From NCBI GenBank assembly GCA_002315685.1, contig DCHX01000029.1, forward strand, positions 16,987-80,986: 64,000 bases of DNA, read 5' to 3'. This document shows, piece by piece, positions 60,970-64,000 of this stretch. Each line of letters opens with the position of its first letter. Within the stretch, counting starts at the first letter, position 1. The DNA comes from Ruminococcaceae bacterium UBA1741. Lineage in GTDB: Bacteria > Bacillota > Clostridia > Oscillospirales > Acutalibacteraceae. The translations under genes were made by a program, and so were the position numbers. A model generated the notes under the pieces. It had not been told where the DNA came from. It worked only from the letters and a program-made list of their open reading frames with translations, and searched no databases.

Positions 60970-63162
60970 ATGGAAACGGAAGAAAGAATAGAAGGACTAA
61001 TTGAAAGAATAACATATCGAAATGACCAAAACGGTTATACGGTTGCGAGTGTAAGGGTTGGCAATTCCCGTGTAACCGTTGTCGGCATTATTCCGTTTTT
61101 GTCCGACGGAGAAACTGCGGTGTTTTTCGGCAAATATATTGTTCATCCTACCTACGGAGAGCAATTTTCGGTATCCTCCTTTGAAAGAACTGCGCCTAAA
61201 ACCGTAGGTGCTATTCTTCGGTATTTGTCCTCGGGAATTATCAGAGGTGTAGGTCCCGCAACGGCGGAAAGAATTATAGAAAAATTCGGGGATAAGTCGC
61301 TTGAAGTGATTGCCGAACGCCCTGAGGAACTTGCTTTGATAAAGGGAATATCTACCGAAAAGGCACTTGCGATTTCCGAAGAATACAACAAGCAATACAG
61401 CGTAAGGGATATTATGCTTATGCTTTCTCCTTACGAGGTAAGCCCCGAAACCTGCGTGTCGGTGTTTCGTAAATTCGGTGCAGAATCCTGCGAGATAATA
61501 AGACAAAACCCGTATGCGCTTTGCGATGAGGAAATCGGTTTTTCATTTGAAAAGGCGGAAAAAATCGCTTTCGATTTCGGTATATCTAAGGAAAACGATA
61601 TGCGACTTGCGGCGGGTGTTGAATACATACTTAAACGCAACCTTGCAAACGGTCATACCTGTTTGCCTAAGGATAAACTTTCGGCGGTTGCAATAAATCT
61701 TCTCGAAATTGATAAGGATAAGGTTGAGGGCGTTTTTGATTCGCTTGTGAACTCTTTGAGGGTGGTTTCGAGAACAAAGGGCAACTGCGAATATTTGGCT
61801 TTATCGGATTATGCCTTTGCCGAGGAACGAATCGCCTCTAAATTATTATCGCTTGATGAAAATGCCGAAAAATTATTCGGCGCCGACGATAAGGAAATCG
61901 ACTATATTGAAAACAAGTTAAGTATTAAGTTTGAAGAAATACAAAGACAGGCGGTAAAGGAAGCAATTTCAAGCGGTGTGTTTGTATTAACGGGCGGTCC
62001 GGGTACGGGAAAGACAACTACTCTTAATGCTGTAATCGGCATACTCGAAATGAGAAATTTGTCTATTTCTTTGGCGGCGCCTACGGGTAGAGCGGCTAAA
62101 AGAATGACCGAGCTTTGTAATAGAGATGCCAAAACCATTCATAGACTTTTGGAGGTTGACTGGTCTAACGAGGACAAACCGCAATTTTCAAGAAATGAAA
62201 AAAATCCGCTTGATTGCGATGTGCTTATTGTTGATGAAGCTTCAATGGTTGATACTCTTTTGTTTGATAGCTTGTTAAAAGCTTTAAGACCTACCTCTAA
62301 GCTTATACTTGTAGGGGATGTGAATCAGCTTCCGAGCGTTTCGGCGGGTAATATACTAAATGATATTATCGAAAGCGAAAAGTTTTCAAGTGTTACGCTT
62401 AAAAAGGTGTTTAGACAGGCGCAAAAGAGTGCTATCGTAAATACCGCACACGCAATAATCGAGGGCGCTGAAATTGACTTTTCAAATTCATTTGATGATT
62501 TTTTCTTTTTGCATAAAAACGACGGATATTCGGTTGCCGAAACGATAGCTGAGCTTTGCTCAGATAGACTTCCGAAAGCTTACGGATATAATCCCGTTAC
62601 CGATATTCAAATTATATGCCCTTCAAAGATGTATGAAACGGGCACACTTAATCTTAATAATGTTTTACAAGCCGTGTTAAATCCCTATGATAAAAAGAAA
62701 GCCGAAATTATAAACAGAGGCATTTCTTTCAGAGAAAAAGACAAGGTTATGCAAACCAAAAATAATTATGATATTATGTGGGAAAACGATAACGGCGAGC
62801 AGGGTAGCGGTGTGTTTAACGGCGATGTCGGATTTATTACCGAAATAGATGCCCGTGGCGGTATGGTTAAGGTTAGGTTTGATGATAGGGTGGCTGTCTA
62901 TTTTCCGGAGAATTTAAGTGAACTTGAACTTGCTTATGCTATCACCGTCCATAAAAGTCAGGGCAGTGAGTTTGACTGCGTTATTATTCCTATGTGTAAT
63001 ATTCCGAATAAGCTTAAATATCGGAATTTGCTTTACACCGCCGTTACAAGAGCTAAAAAAATGCTTATTGCGGTAGGCGGTGAGGATGTTTTTTCGGCAA
63101 TGGCAAAGAACGATAAAAAAACGCTTCGTTATACCCTGCAAAAAGAGTGCTTCTATGATTAA
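60970..63162 (+). CDS. recD2: RecD2-type ATP-dependent DNA helicase
   Basis: A 730-residue superfamily 1B 5'-3' helicase for repair and recombination, acting without RecBC. The long N-terminal region (about 1-320) contains an OB-like start (GLIERITYRNDQNGYTVASV) and helix-hairpin-helix segments (GIIRGVGPATAERI); the motor has Walker A TGGPGTGKTTT (about 340-350), DEASMVDTLL (motif II), and TVHKSQGSEFD and VTRAKK near the end. AGGAGA precedes ATG 60970. It overlaps comF by 8 bases. Confidence 0.96.
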   Translation: METEERIEGLIERITYRNDQNGYTVASVRVGNSRVTVVGIIPFLSDGETAVFFGKYIVHPTYGEQFSVSSFERTAPKTVGAILRYLSSGIIRGVGPATAERIIEKFGDKSLEVIAERPEELALIKGISTEKALAISEEYNKQYSVRDIMLMLSPYEVSPETCVSVFRKFGAESCEIIRQNPYALCDEEIGFSFEKAEKIAFDFGISKENDMRLAAGVEYILKRNLANGHTCLPKDKLSAVAINLLEIDKDKVEGVFDSLVNSLRVVSRTKGNCEYLALSDYAFAEERIASKLLSLDENAEKLFGADDKEIDYIENKLSIKFEEIQRQAVKEAISSGVFVLTGGPGTGKTTTLNAVIGILEMRNLSISLAAPTGRAAKRMTELCNRDAKTIHRLLEVDWSNEDKPQFSRNEKNPLDCDVLIVDEASMVDTLLFDSLLKALRPTSKLILVGDVNQLPSVSAGNILNDIIESEKFSSVTLKKVFRQAQKSAIVNTAHAIIEGAEIDFSNSFDDFFFLHKNDGYSVAETIAELCSDRLPKAYGYNPVTDIQIICPSKMYETGTLNLNNVLQAVLNPYDKKKAEIINRGISFREKDKVMQTKNNYDIMWENDNGEQGSGVFNGDVGFITEIDARGGMVKVRFDDRVAVYFPENLSELELAYAITVHKSQGSEFDCVIIPMCNIPNKLKYRNLLYTAVTRAKKMLIAVGGEDVFSAMAKNDKKTLRYTLQKECFYD

Positions 63163-63874
63163 GAAAATATTAAACTCGGCGATTTCATTTGTTTTTCCTA
63201 ATATGTGTCTTTCGTGCGGTAGAATTATTGATGAGGATAAAAGACTCTGCGATAGCTGTCAAAACAACCTTACGGTAATTCCTGCCGATAAAAGATGCCT
63301 AAAATGCGGACTTTCAAAGCCCGACTGCGACTGCGTAAGGCATATCTACTATTTCGAGGGCGCTCTTTCGGTATTTCATAATTCAAATACCGCAAGGAAT
63401 ATTGTTTATAAGTATAAGTTCGCTAATAAAAAGCATTATAGAGAATATATTGCCGATAAAATGATACGAATAATTAAGGAAGAATACAGTGATATTAAGT
63501 TTGATGTGATAGTTCCCGTGCCGACATCCCTTAAAAGCTTCGTAAGCAGAGGCTATGACCATATATTTTTGCTTTCCGAGAATATTTCCGAAAAGCTTCG
63601 AATACCTATTAGTAAGGATATAATCGGCTGTAAGCCGTTCGGCAAGCCACAGCACACAAATGATTATTCTAACCGTTTTCCCAATGCAAGAGAAAAGTAT
63701 TTCGTAAAGAATAAAACCGATGCAAAAACAGTGTTGTTGGTTGATGATGTTAAAACAACGGGCGCTACATTAGACTCTTGTGCGAGGTGTTTGCTTTTCG
63801 CCGGCGCCCATACGGTTTACTGTGTTACGGCACTCGGAGGAACACTAAAAAAGAAAGTAATAAAAAAATTATAA
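63155..63874 (+). CDS. comF: ComF family phosphoribosyltransferase-like protein
   Basis: A 239-residue protein of the ComF (GntX) family linked to DNA uptake. An N-terminal zinc finger with CLSCGRII, CDSC, CLKCG and CDC (about 18-62) is followed by a PRTase-like fold with VLLVDDVKTTGAT (about 190-202) as the PRPP loop. I chose ATG 63155, which overlaps the recD2 stop; the longer frame from 63080 lies inside recD2. No terminator is clear after it; the tRNA promoter follows. With comEC, it suggests natural competence genes, but other late genes are not in the window. Confidence 0.93.
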   Translation: MIKKILNSAISFVFPNMCLSCGRIIDEDKRLCDSCQNNLTVIPADKRCLKCGLSKPDCDCVRHIYYFEGALSVFHNSNTARNIVYKYKFANKKHYREYIADKMIRIIKEEYSDIKFDVIVPVPTSLKSFVSRGYDHIFLLSENISEKLRIPISKDIIGCKPFGKPQHTNDYSNRFPNAREKYFVKNKTDAKTVLLVDDVKTTGATLDSCARCLLFAGAHTVYCVTALGGTLKKKVIKKL

Positions 63875-63891
63875 AAATATTAAAAAAAGTC

Positions 63892-63920
63892 TTGACATAA
63901 TGACTACTTTGTGATAATAT
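63892..63920 (+). promoter_or_regulatory. Promoter of the tRNA-Val gene
   Basis: TTGACA (63892-63897), 17-base spacer, TAATAT (63915-63920), about 40 bases before the tRNA. Confidence 0.7.
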
Positions 63921-63960
63921 ACTTTTTGTCGCCGGTAAGTTATAGAGCCTGGCAACATGT

Positions 63961-64000
63961 GGGAGCATAGCTCAGCTGGGAGAGCATCTGCCTTACAAGC
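63961..64000 (+). tRNA. tRNA-Val (anticodon TAC), 5' part
   Basis: The window ends inside the gene. Acceptor strand GGGAGCA (63961-63967), D-arm GCTC...GAGC (63970-63985), and the anticodon loop CTTACAA with anticodon TAC are visible; the T-arm and 3' end lie beyond base 64000. TAC reads Val codons. Confidence 0.9.

Noticed and set aside
1..64000. Defence systems, toxin-antitoxin pairs, secretion or biosynthetic clusters
   Set aside because: Every substantial reading frame fits a housekeeping or small-unknown gene. The WYL regulator can accompany defence genes in other genomes, but here its neighbours are holA and rnmV, so no defence role is claimed.

Overview
This 64 kb window is a gene-dense, low-GC chromosomal segment from a Gram-positive anaerobe of class Clostridia. 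It most resembles the Ruminococcaceae/Oscillospirales group, which is an inference from gene content and order rather than a database match. Supporting signs are efp followed by a CD1247-type protein, a PASTA kinase and PP2C pair after rlmN, hom-lysC with an ACT regulator, ytvI, DUF3343 beside a cysteine desulfurase, cdaA-cdaR, strong AGGAGG ribosome sites, TTGACA/TATAAT promoters, and frequent GTG/TTG starts. No prophage, IS element, CRISPR array or plasmid gene was seen. Almost everything is core housekeeping.

Layout. (1) 1-16721, plus strand: tail of an unknown gene, rpsU, a YqeG phosphatase, an endonuclease IV-like protein, two adjacent potassium uptake systems (TrkA/TrkH and KtrB/KtrA types), efp and an Asp/Cys-repeat zinc-ribbon protein, ispD-ispF, a DUF4830 lipoprotein-like gene, rsuA, a MsmK/UgpC-type ABC ATPase, a TepA-like ClpP protein, ftsK/spoIIIE, a ComEC-like metallo-beta-lactamase protein, and degV. 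(2) 16779-30834, minus strand: polA, a tyrosine phosphatase-RimI fusion, tsaD, a lipid kinase, mreBCD and PBP2; then, from their own promoter, a minD-like gene, mgsA, hisS and aspS. (3) 30999-52527, plus strand: alaS, HIT, a phosphoribosyltransferase, a DMT transporter, a PHP protein, then the classic yicC-remA-gmk-rpoZ-priA-def-fmt-rsmB-rlmN-prpC-prkC-rsgA run, mntP, a ComEC channel lacking its nuclease-like domain, holA, rnmV and a WYL regulator. (4) 52690-55578, minus strand: ACT protein, hom, lysC. (5) 55701-64000, plus strand: ytvI, DUF3343, cysteine desulfurase, cdaA-cdaR, a small membrane protein, recD2, comF and the first 40 bases of a tRNA-Val gene.

How they work together. The dominant themes are translation (four synthetases or modification groups, EF-P, formyl-methionine processing, rRNA modification), cell elongation (mre/PBP2), replication and repair (polA, holA, priA, recD2, ftsK), cell-wall and cyclic-nucleotide signalling (PrkC/PrpC, CdaA/CdaR), and potassium homeostasis. 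The cyclic-di-AMP synthase and the RCK-domain potassium regulators lie in the same window and probably form one regulatory circuit.

No clearly new multi-gene system was found. The best leads are a three-way-junction element with a terminator at 52554-52681, a hairpin that buries the ribosome site of an unknown membrane protein at 60464-60505, an orphan MinD without its membrane anchor, a ComEC split into separate channel and hydrolase genes, a phosphatase-RimI fusion, a 20-cysteine Asp-Cys repeat protein, and two genes (yicC, rlmN) whose conserved N-termini point to non-canonical start codons.
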